Positions 26,838 through 37,290 of a stretch of 64,000 bases of DNA are shown piece after piece; position 1 is the first letter of the stretch, and each line of letters opens with the position of its first letter. The stretch covers positions 1 through 64,000 of the forward strand of contig NZ_DASRBQ010000078.1 of assembly GCF_035653575.1 (NCBI RefSeq), written 5' to 3'. Position numbers and translations under genes: made by a program. Source of the DNA: Actinocrinis sp035653575 (GTDB taxonomy: Bacteria > Actinomycetota > Actinomycetes > Streptomycetales > Catenulisporaceae). Under the pieces are notes generated by a model that made no database searches, had not been told where the DNA came from, and worked only from the letters and a program-made list of their open reading frames with translations.

Positions 26838-28634
26838 TCATCTCACGACGGCGACGGACTCGGCGGGAAGGTGAACCCGGCTCGCGCCGTCGTGTGCCGC
26901 TTCGACGCGGACCGCCTCGTCGGAGGCGAGCAGCACGGACTCGATCGGTCCGTCGAGGTCGACGGTCTGAGCGCTGGAAGCGAGGTTCACCGCGATCCGT
27001 ACCGCGCCGCGCGTGACGACCAGCCAGCGCGCACGTTCGTCGAACGCGACGCGCACCTGCGCGAGCTGCGGATCGTGCAGGTCCGGTTCGCTGTGCCGCA
27101 GCGAGATCAGCCGCCGGTACCAGTCCAGCAGCGCCCGGTGTCCTTCGTCGGCGATTTCCGCCCAGTCCAGCTTGGAGCGGGCGAACGTGTCAGGGTCCTG
27201 CGGATCGGGCACCGATTCGGCGTCCCAGCCGTGCCGGGAGAACTCGCGGCGGCGCCCGTCGCGCACCGCGGCCCCCAGCTCAGGCTCCTGATGGTCGGTG
27301 AAGTACTGCCACGGCGTCGCGGCGCCCCACTCCTCGCCCATGAACAGCATCGGCGTGAAGGGAGCGGTGAGCAGGAGCGCCGCGCCGACGCGCAGCAGCG
27401 CGGGGGAGAGGGCCGCGGTGATCCGGTCGCCGGTCGCGCGGTTGCCGATCTGGTCGTGATCCTGGAGGAAGGCGACGAAGCGGTCGCCGCCGAGCAGGGT
27501 GGTGTCCACCGGGCGGCCGTGGCTGCGGCCGCGGAACGAGGACCAGCCGCCGTCGTGGAAGTACGCGCCGGTCAGGGTTTTGGCCAGGCCGCCGAGCGAG
27601 CCGAAGTCCGCGTAGTATCCGTGGCGCTCTCCGGTGAGCAACGCGTGCAGCGCGTGATGGAAGTCGTCGTCCCACTGCGCGTGGACCCCGTAGCCGTTGT
27701 GCGATCGCGGCGTGATGATGCGCGGATCGTTCAGGTCCGTCTCGGCGATCAGGAACAGCCGCCGGCCTAGTTGCGCGGCGAGGATGTCGACTTCGATCGC
27801 GAGCGCTTCGAGGATGTGCACGGCGCGGGTGTCGGCCAGCGCGTGCACCGCGTCGAGCCGCAGGCCGTCGAGGTGGTAGTCGCGCAGCCAGTGCAGGGCG
27901 TTGCCGATGATGAACGCGCGCACCTCGTCCGATCCGGCGTCGTCCAGATTGACCGCGGCGCCCCAGGGCGTGTGGTGCTTCTCGGTGAAGTAGGGTCCGA
28001 ATTCGGCGAGGTAGTTGCCGCTCGGTCCGAGATGGTTGTAGACGACGTCGAGCAGGACGCCGATGCCGCGCGCGTGACAGGCGTCGACGAAGCGGGCCAG
28101 TCCGGCGGGGCCGCCGTACGGCTCGTGCACCGCCCAGAGTGCGACGCCGTCGTAGCCCCAGCCGTGATCGCCGGGGAATGCGGCGACCGGCATCAGCTCG
28201 ATGTAGTCCACGCCGAGCTGCGCGAGGTGGTCGAGCCTCGCGATCGCGCCGTCGAACGTGCCTTCCGGGGTGAACGTGCCGATGTGCAGCTCGTAGATCA
28301 CCGAGCCGGGAGCCGTGCGGCCGGTCCACGCCGTGTCGGTCCACGCGAAGCCCTGCGGATCGACCACACGGCTCGGGCCGTGCACGCCGTGTGGCTGGTG
28401 CGGTGAGCGCGGGTCGGGCCGAGCCGGGCCGCCGTCGAGCGAGAACGCGTAGTCGGTGCCTGGTCCGGCGGACGGCGCGTCGAGTTCCCACCAACCGTCG
28501 TGCTCGGTCGGCCCGTCCGGGTCGTCCTGGCCGCGCGGCGGTAGCGGGGAGCGGCGCGTCATGGCTAGGCGATCGTCGTCGATGAGCAGGTCAACCTGCT
28601 TGGCGTGCGGCGCCCAGACCTCGAACCGTGTCAT
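26838..28634 (-). CDS. treZ: Malto-oligosyltrehalose trehalohydrolase
   Basis: 598 residues, GH13. An N-terminal Ig-like domain (TRFEVWAPHAKQVDLLI) precedes the barrel. Catalytic residues are in DGLRLDAVHAL (nucleophile Asp), FLIAETDLND (acid Glu) and FLQDHDQIGNR (third Asp). It hydrolyses the alpha-1,4 bond next to the terminal trehalose unit that TreY creates, releasing trehalose. It follows treY; the ATG at 28634 overlaps (ATGA) the stop of a 27-codon mini-ORF made of 17-bp repeats, which in turn overlaps the treY stop. No good Shine-Dalgarno exists apart from GAGC within each repeat unit, so coupled translation is likely. Confidence 0.95.
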   Translation of the reverse strand: MTRFEVWAPHAKQVDLLIDDDRLAMTRRSPLPPRGQDDPDGPTEHDGWWELDAPSAGPGTDYAFSLDGGPARPDPRSPHQPHGVHGPSRVVDPQGFAWTDTAWTGRTAPGSVIYELHIGTFTPEGTFDGAIARLDHLAQLGVDYIELMPVAAFPGDHGWGYDGVALWAVHEPYGGPAGLARFVDACHARGIGVLLDVVYNHLGPSGNYLAEFGPYFTEKHHTPWGAAVNLDDAGSDEVRAFIIGNALHWLRDYHLDGLRLDAVHALADTRAVHILEALAIEVDILAAQLGRRLFLIAETDLNDPRIITPRSHNGYGVHAQWDDDFHHALHALLTGERHGYYADFGSLGGLAKTLTGAYFHDGGWSSFRGRSHGRPVDTTLLGGDRFVAFLQDHDQIGNRATGDRITAALSPALLRVGAALLLTAPFTPMLFMGEEWGAATPWQYFTDHQEPELGAAVRDGRRREFSRHGWDAESVPDPQDPDTFARSKLDWAEIADEGHRALLDWYRRLISLRHSEPDLHDPQLAQVRVAFDERARWLVVTRGAVRIAVNLASSAQTVDLDGPIESVLLASDEAVRVEAAHDGASRVHLPAESVAVVR

Positions 28635-28714
28635 AGCTCAAACACTGTCATAGCTCGAACACCGTCACAGCTCGTAACCGTCATAGCGCGAACACTGTCA
28701 TAGCTCGAACACAT
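28631..28714 (-). CDS. 27-codon mini-ORF bridging treY and treZ
   Basis: On the minus strand the treY stop TGA overlaps ATG in TGATG; the frame then runs 27 codons (begins MCSSYDSVRA, ends MTVFEL) to a TGA that overlaps the treZ ATG in ATGA. The sequence is entirely tandem repeat, so a peptide function is unlikely. Its position suggests it passes ribosomes from treY to treZ. Translation is inferred only from the perfect end-to-end overlaps. Confidence 0.5.
   Translation of the reverse strand: MCSSYDSVRAMTVTSCDGVRAMTVFEL
28631..28714 (-). repeat. Five tandem 17-bp copies derived from the treZ start site
   Basis: The minus-strand unit GTGTTCGAGCTATGACA appears five times (17, 17, 16, 17 and 17 bases) directly before treZ, which itself continues as ATGACACGGTTCGAGGTC. 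Each unit carries GAGC and an ATG (GTG in one) at the same spacing as the real start, so the array looks like repeated duplication of the treZ translation-start region. Confidence 0.85.
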
Positions 28715-31240
28715 CACTCCTCGTCCTGCCGGACCAGCAAGGCCACCGGCAGCGCGGCGGTAAGCCGCTCAAGCGGCAGCTCGTCGCCGAGCGCGCTGCC
28801 CATCTCGTAGGTCTGCCCCGTCAATGCGCACCGCCAGGTGCCGGCCGGAAGCGCGAGGGCCGTGCCGCGCCAGCCGCCGAGCCGGTCCAGGGTCGCCGGC
28901 AGCCTGGTAGCGATCGCGGCTACCCGGTCCCCGCGCAGAAAGGCGAGCACGTGGTCGGCGGCCGGTCCCGTCGAGAAGAGCGGGGTCTGATTCGCCCGGG
29001 CGCCGAACCACTGCGGATGGTCGCGCCGCGACCGGAGGGCACGGCTGACGACCAGCAGCTTCGCGTCCGAAAGCGTCTCCGTGGTGACCGATTCGCCCGC
29101 GTCCAGGGCGTCCAGGGCGTTCAGGGCGTCGAGGCGTGAGGCCAGGCCGGAGAAGTCGACCGGGCGGCGGTTGTCCGGATCCACCAGTGCTTGGAAGTCG
29201 ATCTCTGAGCCCTGATACACGTCGGGCACGCCGGTCATGGTGAGCTGGAGCAGCTTCTGCGCGAGGCAGTTCGCCGCGGCGTACTGCGTCACGCGCCCGG
29301 CGAAGCGCTCGATCTCGCCGCGTAGCTCCTCGTCGTTCAAGACCAGCCTGGTGAAGTCCAGCACGGCCGTCTCGTAGGGCTCGTTCGGCGCGGTCCACGA
29401 CGTGTGCACCTTCGCCTCGCGTACCGCCTTCGCCAGGTAAGGCAGCAGCCTGTCTTCGCCGATCGGCCAGCACGCGACCAAGGTTTGCCAGAGCAGGTAT
29501 TTAAGCTCAGCGTCAGGGTATTGTTCGTCGCTCGCGGCCAGATCTTCGGAAGCGCTGGCGCGGGCGAGTTCGTCCGCGCGCGCCTGCCAGCCGGCCACTG
29601 CCGCCGCCCACTCCTCCGGCAGCTCGGACAGCACCGCGAGGCGGGCGCGCACGTCCTCGGAACGCTTGGTGTCGTGCGTGCTCAGCGTGGTCATCGCGGT
29701 CGGGTGCCGCGTCTGGCGCAGCGCGCAGAACAGATGGAAATCGGCGGGGGAGAGGGCCGGGCTGGCCGGGTCGGCGCCCACGTCCGCGGCCATCGGCAGC
29801 GCGCTCCAGCGGTACGTCGCGGTGTCCTCCACACCCTTGGCCGCGACCGCGCCGCAGACCTGTTGGAACCTGACCTGGAACTCGTCGCGCAGTTGATCGC
29901 GCGGCCCGATCCGGCCGAGTGCCAGGTCCCGCACCACGGCGAGCGTGTCGTACCGGTCCTCGGGCAGCGTCGCAGCGGCCTGCGCAGCCGCGGCCTCCAG
30001 CAGCTTGATCGACTCGGCGGGTGCCGGTTCGCCGGGCACGACGTACGCGCGGTACACGGGCAACGCGGCGAGCAGCGCCATGGCCGAATCGCGCAGCGCG
30101 GAGTGCGTGTGGTCGTAGAGGTCGATGTCGGTGCGGCAGATCGCGGCGAGCAGTTCGGTGAGCCGGTCGAGTTCGGCGTGGAGCACCTGGTCCAGCACGT
30201 GCGCCTTGGACTGCGCGACCACCGCGGCGAAGTCCTCCGGCATGTTGGTCAGCCCGGCGTGCAGCGCAGTGAGCCGGGATGCGCCGGCGGCGTCGGTGAG
30301 CACCGCGGTCAGGGCCCGCAGCGCGTCGTATCCGGTGCTGCCCGCGCACGGCCAGTCCTCGGGCATGGTCTCGTCCGGAGCGAGGATCTTCTCCGCGACG
30401 ATCCATTTGCCCGGAGCGGCCGCCGCGAGCCGGCGCAGGTAGCCGCGCGGGTCGGCCAGCCCGTCCACGTGGTCGATGCGCAGCCCGTCGAGCACGCCGT
30501 GCTCCAGCAGGTCGAGCAGCAGCCGGTGCGTCGCGTCGAAGACCGCCGGATCCTCCACCCGCAGCGCGATGAGGGTACTGATGTCGAAGAAGCGGCGATA
30601 TCCGGGCTCCTCCACCGCCACCCGCCAGTATGCGAGCCGGTAGTGCTGCGCCGTCACCAGCTCGGCCAGCGGAAGTTTCTCGGTACCCGGACGCAGCGGG
30701 AACACGTGGTCGTAGTAGCGCAGCACCGGCGCGGATTCGGGCACTGCCGGGTCGCCGGCCGGATCGATCTTCAGCTCGCCGGCATGCAGGCACTCGCCGA
30801 TGCGGTGGCCGAGCACCGGCAGCAGCACCGCACCGCCCTGTGCTGACCAGTCGATGTCGAACCAGCTGGCGAACGGCGAGTCGGAGCCGTCGCGCAGCAC
30901 CGACCACAGCGCCCGGTTGCCCGACTCGGGCACCGGCATCCCCATGTGGTTCGGCACGATGTCCGCGATGGCGCCCATGCCGTGCCGGTGCAGCTCGGCG
31001 ACCAGGCGGCGCAGGCCCTCCTCGCCGCCCAGCTCGGTGTTGATCGTGGTGTGGTCGACCACGTCATAACCGTGCGTTGAGCCGGGCGCGGCCTGGAGGA
31101 TCGGCGAAAGGTACGCATGCGTAACGCCGAGCCGATGCAGGTAAGGCACCACGGCTACCGCGTCGTTGAACGTGAACGCCGGAGACAGCTGTAGCCGATA
31201 CGTGCTGACCGGTGTCGCGCTATTGCCGAATGTCGTGCTG

Positions 31241-31251
<11 letters not shown>
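28714..31251 (-). CDS. treY: Malto-oligosyltrehalose synthase
   Basis: 845 residues, GH13. It begins PVSTYRLQLSPAFTF, typical of TreY. Catalytic motifs are DGLRIDHVDGL, WIVAEKILAPDE and TLSTHDTKRSEDVRARL, the last being a TreY hallmark. It converts the reducing-end alpha-1,4 link of maltodextrin to an alpha,alpha-1,1 bond. The GTG start overlaps the 3' end of the GlgX gene by 11 bases; there is no strong ribosome-binding site, so coupling is likely. Near the C-terminus, LDALNALDALDA is encoded by four 9-bp repeats (29099-29134). Confidence 0.95.
29099..29134 (-). repeat. Four 9-bp tandem units within treY
   Basis: GCGTCCAGG-type units at 29099, 29108, 29117 and 29126 (the last two with single changes). 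They encode the ALD/ALN triplets of a surface segment in TreY and keep the frame. Confidence 0.75.
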
Positions 31252-33367
<2,116 letters not shown>

Positions 33368-33401
33368 GCCGAAGCCCCCCTTTCCCTCGTTCTCGGGTTG
33401 G

Positions 33402-33734
33402 CTATTCGGCGACCACGAGGCCGGGCGTACGGTCCCAGCCGGCCAGCTTGAGCAGCTGGCGCTGGGGGACCGCCAACGAGCGGGCGATCAGCTTGCGGTC
33501 CTGCGCGGCGAGCCGGCGGGCCGCGCGGACCATCGCGAGCAGGCCTTCGGGGCAGGCGGCGCGCAGTCCGCCGAGGTTCACCGAGACGTTGCCCTGCACG
33601 CGCGCGGCGGCCTGGTCGAGGGCGCGGGCGAAGGCGTCGACGTCGGATAGGTCCAGTACGCCGGAAACGCTCAGTCCGGGCGGATCGGTGGTCGAGGTGA
33701 GGACGAGGGTGTCCTTGCCGATGGTGCCGACCAT
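33402..33734 (-). CDS. STAS-domain protein, phosphosite not conserved
   Basis: 110 residues with the anti-sigma-factor-antagonist fold: VSGVLDLSDVDAFARALDQAA and VSVNLGGLRAACPEGLLAMVRAARRLAAQDR. In active antagonists the central loop is D-x-S-G/S, and the Ser is phosphorylated by a kinase and reset by SpoIIE-type phosphatases. Here the corresponding stretch is ACPEG, with no Ser or Thr, so it may be constitutively in one state, or be a ligand-binding STAS protein. It sits at the head of the trehalose genes in the same direction. Trehalose synthesis is often under stress-sigma control, but that link is inference. Confidence 0.75.
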   Translation of the reverse strand: MVGTIGKDTLVLTSTTDPPGLSVSGVLDLSDVDAFARALDQAAARVQGNVSVNLGGLRAACPEGLLAMVRAARRLAAQDRKLIARSLAVPQRQLLKLAGWDRTPGLVVAE

Positions 33735-34052
33735 GGGCGCTTGTGCTCCGTCCTGTCGCTCGGCTGTTCCCGTGGAGCTGCGGCTCGATGGGCCACGCCG
33801 AGAAGGTGAAGCCGCATACCCGGGCCGGCGCGGCGGAAACGGTCTCGGCGGCGTGCAACTTTCCCGGCGCGCCGCGGCCGCGCGCCGCGCCGGGGACGCG
33901 AACGCCGCTGATGAGCAGGCCTGCCGGGATATCCGCCTGGAGTGGGATCGGCATACCGCCGTTGACGTACGAAACCGGGTTCGTGACTCTCACGGCGGCA
34001 CGGCCGCGCGCTAGGCGCGGTGAGCGAGCCGGTGACGGCGGTCGGAGGAGTC
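33735..34052. other. Intergenic region between STAS and GH9 genes
   Basis: No gene is supported here. The two flanking genes are divergent, so it should hold both promoters. GGCGCGCCGCGG-type GC-rich palindromes occur near 33870-33900. The only promoter-like element I can point to is the one at 33962-33990 before GH9. Confidence 0.5.
33962..33990 (+). promoter_or_regulatory. Possible GH9 promoter with internal operator-like dyad
   Basis: TTGACG (33962-33967) is a good -35 box; at 17 bases the -10 would be GACTCT (33985-33990), which is weak. The spacer contains ACGAAACC-GGGTTCGT (33969-33984), a 16-bp dyad with one mismatched pair, resembling LacI-type sites. Confidence 0.4.
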
Positions 34053-37000
34053 ATGCGAGCACATATGTCGGGGCGGCACAGAATCGCGGCCGGATCCAGG
34101 CGGGCGGGGCCCGGCCGGACGGTCCGGATCGGCTCTCGCCGCGTGCCGCTGCTGCGCACCCTGGTCGCCGGGGTCACCGCCACCGCCACGGCCGCGGTCA
34201 CCGCGCTGGCGCTGGTGCCCTCCGCGCGCGCCCTCTCGACGAACGGCGAGTTCGACTACGCCGAGGCACTGCAGGACTCGATGCTGTTCTACGACATCCA
34301 GCGCTCCGGGCAGCTGCCGCCGGACAACCCGGTGGACTGGCGCGGCGACTCCGACCTGTCCGACGGCGCGGACCACGGCGTCAACCTCACCGGCGGCTAC
34401 CACGACGCCGGCGACCTGGTGAAGTTCGGCCTGCCCGAGGCCTACTCGATGACCATGCTCGCGTGGGGACTGGTCGATTACGGCCAGGGCTACGCCGCGG
34501 CCGGCCAGACCCAGGCGGCGCTGTCCAACCTGCGCTGGGGCGACGACTACATCCTCTCCGCCTTCACCGGACCGACCACCTTCTACGGCCAGGTCGGCGA
34601 CGCGAGCACCGACCACTCCTACTGGGGCCCGGCCGAGACCAACCCGAACACCCGGCCCTCCTACGCCATCACCGCCTCCTGCGCGGGCGCCGACCTGGCC
34701 GGTGAAGCTGCCTCCGCGCTGGCCGCCTCCTCGGTCGCGTTCAAGACCGCAGACCCGAAGTACTCCGCGCAGCTGGTCACCCAGGCGCAGAGCCTGTGGA
34801 GCTTCGCGAACAACTACCGCGGCAAGTACAGCGACTGCATTACCGGCGCGCAAAGCTACTACACCTCGTACAGCGGCTACTGGGACGAGATCGTGCAGGG
34901 CGCCATCTGGCTGTATCGCGCGACCGGAACCGCCAGCTGGCTGAACACCGCCGAGACCGACTACGCGAACCTGCCGCTGGCCAGCCAGTCCACGCTGCAC
35001 GAGTACAGCTGGACGATCAACTGGGACGACGTCAGCTACGCCGACTACATCCTGCTGGCCGAGCTCACCGGCCAGGCGCAGTACGTCGGCGACGCCGAGC
35101 GCTTCCTGGACTGGTGGACCACCGGCGTGAACGGCTCGAAGGTCAGCTACTCGCCCGGCGGCGAGGCCTTCCTGGACCAGTGGGGCTCGCTGCGGTACTC
35201 CGCCAACGCCGCGTTCGCAGCCCTCGAATTCAGCGACTATCTGACCTCGAACGGCCTCGACGCGACCCGCGCCGCCACCTACCACAGCTTCGCCGTCGGA
35301 CAGATCAACTACATCCTCGGCGACAACCCCAACCACGAGAGCTACGAGGTCGGCTTCACCAACGGCGGCGCCAACAGCAAATGGCCGCAGTTCCCGCACC
35401 ACTCCACCGCGCACGACCCGTGGTCCAACAACCTGAGCACCCCGGCGCAGACCCGGCACCTGGCCTACGGCCTGCTGGTCGGCGGCCCGACGAGCGCGAA
35501 CGACGCGTTCACCGACGACCGCACGCAGTATCAGTACACTGAAGGAGCGCTGGACTACAACGCGCTGTTCTCCGGCGCGCTGGCCAGGCTCACCCAGCAG
35601 TACGGCGGCACGGTAGCCGCCAACTTCCCGAAGGCCGAGCTTCCGGACGGCCCGCAGGAGTACATCCAGGCCGCGATCAACAACCAGGGCTCGAACTTCA
35701 TCGAGATCAAGGCACTGATCAACAACCAGTCGGCCTGGCCGGCCAGGCCGATGCCGAACGCCAGCTTCCGCTACTACTTCACGCTCGACGCCGGCGAATC
35801 CGCCTCCCAGGTCACGTTGCAGTCCTCGTACAACCAGTGCCAGGCGCCCAGCGCGCCGACGCAGTACTCCGGCAGCACCTACTACATCACGATCTCCTGC
35901 TCGAACCTCGACCTCGAACCGGACGGCGAGGCCGACTACACCAACATCGACTACCAGGCGCAGGTGCAGTTCAGGCTGACCTTCCCCGCCGCGCACAACC
36001 CGGCCGAGGACTGGTCCTTCCAAGGCATCCCGACCACGACCAACGCCACACCGGTCACCGTCGGGGACATCCCGCTCTACTCCGGCAACACGCTGGTATG
36101 GGGCAGCGCGCCGAGCAGCACGACGCGGCCCGGCACGCCCGGGGCGCTGACTGCGGGCGCCGTCACCTCGACCGGCGCGACGCTCAGCTGGACGGCGTCG
36201 ACCGCAGGCGGCAACGCGCTGGCCGGGTATGACGTGTACACCTCGGCCGGCACCCTGGTCGCGACCGTCAACGCGTCGACGACCTCGTACAAGGTGACCG
36301 GTCTCAACCCGAACCGCACCGCGCCCTACGGCTACTTCGTCACGGCCGTCGACACGCAGGGCGAGAGCTCGGCGGCCTCGAACGTCGCGCAGTTCATCAC
36401 CTCCGGCAACACCTCGCTGACGGCCTCGGCGAGCACCGCGCCCTCGGCTCCGGGCACGCTGCTGGCCTCCTCGGTCGGCAGCAGCGGCGCGACGCTGACC
36501 TGGTCCGCCTCGACGCCGGGCAGCAGCGCGGTGTCCGGGTACGACGTGTATCAGCTCTCGCCGACGCCGAAGCTGGTCGCCACCACGGCCGCGACGGCGA
36601 CTTCGTACTCGCTCACCGGCCTGGCCGCCGGGACCGAATACGCATACGAAGTGGCCGCGCTCGACGCGGCGGGCCGGATCTCGCCGGTACTGCAGGCGGC
36701 GGCGTTCACCACGCTCGCGTCCGGGGCCAGCCCCTCGCCGAGCGCCTCGGCCAGCGCCAGCCCGACCGCTTCCGCGTCAGCCAGCCCGTCGGCCTCGCCC
36801 TCGCAGTCCCCGTCGGCCAGCCCGTCCCCGTCCGCGTCGCCTTCCGCCAGCTCGACCGGTTCGGGCGGCGGGAAGTGCGTCGCGACCTACACCCTGGTCA
36901 GCAGTTGGCCCGGCGGCTTCCAGGCCTCGGTCACGATCGCCAACAACGGCAGCGCGGCCATCAACGGCTGGACGATCACGTGGACCTTCCCCGGCGACCA

Positions 37001-37184
37001 GAAGATCGGCCAGATATGGAGCGCCGGATACACGCAGACCGGAGAGCAAGTCACCGCGACCAACCTCTCCTACAACGGGACGATCGCTCCCGGAAGCTCG
37101 GTGAACTTCGGCTTCACCGGCAGTTACACCAACAGCGATGCATCGCCGACCTCGTTCACCGTGAACGGCGCCGGATGTCCGTAG
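34053..37184 (+). CDS. Secreted GH9 cellulase: GH9-CBM3-Fn3-Fn3-CBM2
   Basis: About 1043 residues. The long N-terminus carries SRRVPLLR before the hydrophobic core, a Tat-like twin-arginine signal, cleaved after PSARA. GH9 spans about residues 55-505, with GGYHDAGDLVKFG (base Asp pair), PHHSTAHDPWSNN (His signature) and QYTEGALDYNA (acid Glu). CBM3 follows (YIQAAINNQGSNFIEIKALI onward), then two Fn3 modules, a Ser/Pro/Ala linker and a C-terminal CBM2 (VSSWPGGFQASVTIAN...GWTITW). GH9-CBM3 pairs are typical of processive endoglucanases that thread single cellulose chains. ATG 34053 is chosen because GGAGGAG is directly upstream; GTG 34020 is open in frame. It is convergent with a GH6 gene and ends at a hairpin terminator. 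Confidence 0.95.
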   Translation: MRAHMSGRHRIAAGSRRAGPGRTVRIGSRRVPLLRTLVAGVTATATAAVTALALVPSARALSTNGEFDYAEALQDSMLFYDIQRSGQLPPDNPVDWRGDSDLSDGADHGVNLTGGYHDAGDLVKFGLPEAYSMTMLAWGLVDYGQGYAAAGQTQAALSNLRWGDDYILSAFTGPTTFYGQVGDASTDHSYWGPAETNPNTRPSYAITASCAGADLAGEAASALAASSVAFKTADPKYSAQLVTQAQSLWSFANNYRGKYSDCITGAQSYYTSYSGYWDEIVQGAIWLYRATGTASWLNTAETDYANLPLASQSTLHEYSWTINWDDVSYADYILLAELTGQAQYVGDAERFLDWWTTGVNGSKVSYSPGGEAFLDQWGSLRYSANAAFAALEFSDYLTSNGLDATRAATYHSFAVGQINYILGDNPNHESYEVGFTNGGANSKWPQFPHHSTAHDPWSNNLSTPAQTRHLAYGLLVGGPTSANDAFTDDRTQYQYTEGALDYNALFSGALARLTQQYGGTVAANFPKAELPDGPQEYIQAAINNQGSNFIEIKALINNQSAWPARPMPNASFRYYFTLDAGESASQVTLQSSYNQCQAPSAPTQYSGSTYYITISCSNLDLEPDGEADYTNIDYQAQVQFRLTFPAAHNPAEDWSFQGIPTTTNATPVTVGDIPLYSGNTLVWGSAPSSTTRPGTPGALTAGAVTSTGATLSWTASTAGGNALAGYDVYTSAGTLVATVNASTTSYKVTGLNPNRTAPYGYFVTAVDTQGESSAASNVAQFITSGNTSLTASASTAPSAPGTLLASSVGSSGATLTWSASTPGSSAVSGYDVYQLSPTPKLVATTAATATSYSLTGLAAGTEYAYEVAALDAAGRISPVLQAAAFTTLASGASPSPSASASASPTASASASPSASPSQSPSASPSPSASPSASSTGSGGGKCVATYTLVSSWPGGFQASVTIANNGSAAINGWTITWTFPGDQKIGQIWSAGYTQTGEQVTATNLSYNGTIAPGSSVNFGFTGSYTNSDASPTSFTVNGAGCP

Positions 37185-37204
37185 TCCCTCTCCGATAACC
37201 CACA

Positions 37205-37242
37205 CGAGGGCCGTTCCCGACCAGCGTCGGGAGCGGCCCTCG
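37205..37242. terminator. Bidirectional terminator between GH9 and GH6 genes
   Basis: A 17-bp stem (37205-37221 with 37226-37242) around a CAGC loop, with one G-U type wobble. It lies 21 bases after the GH9 stop and 48 bases from the convergent GH6 stop. Confidence 0.85.
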
Positions 37243-37290
37243 AGGTTGTACCTTCACGCGGGGTACAGAGTTCTTACCTGCGGCGCGGCG

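Noticed and set aside
28631..28714. Short repeats resembling a CRISPR array
   Set aside because: Units are contiguous 17-mers with no spacers, no leader and no cas genes; they match the treZ start region instead.
34011..36023. Minus-strand frame of 670 codons opposite the GH9 gene
   Set aside because: Shadow of the GH9 coding strand; no recognisable domain and no ribosome-binding site.
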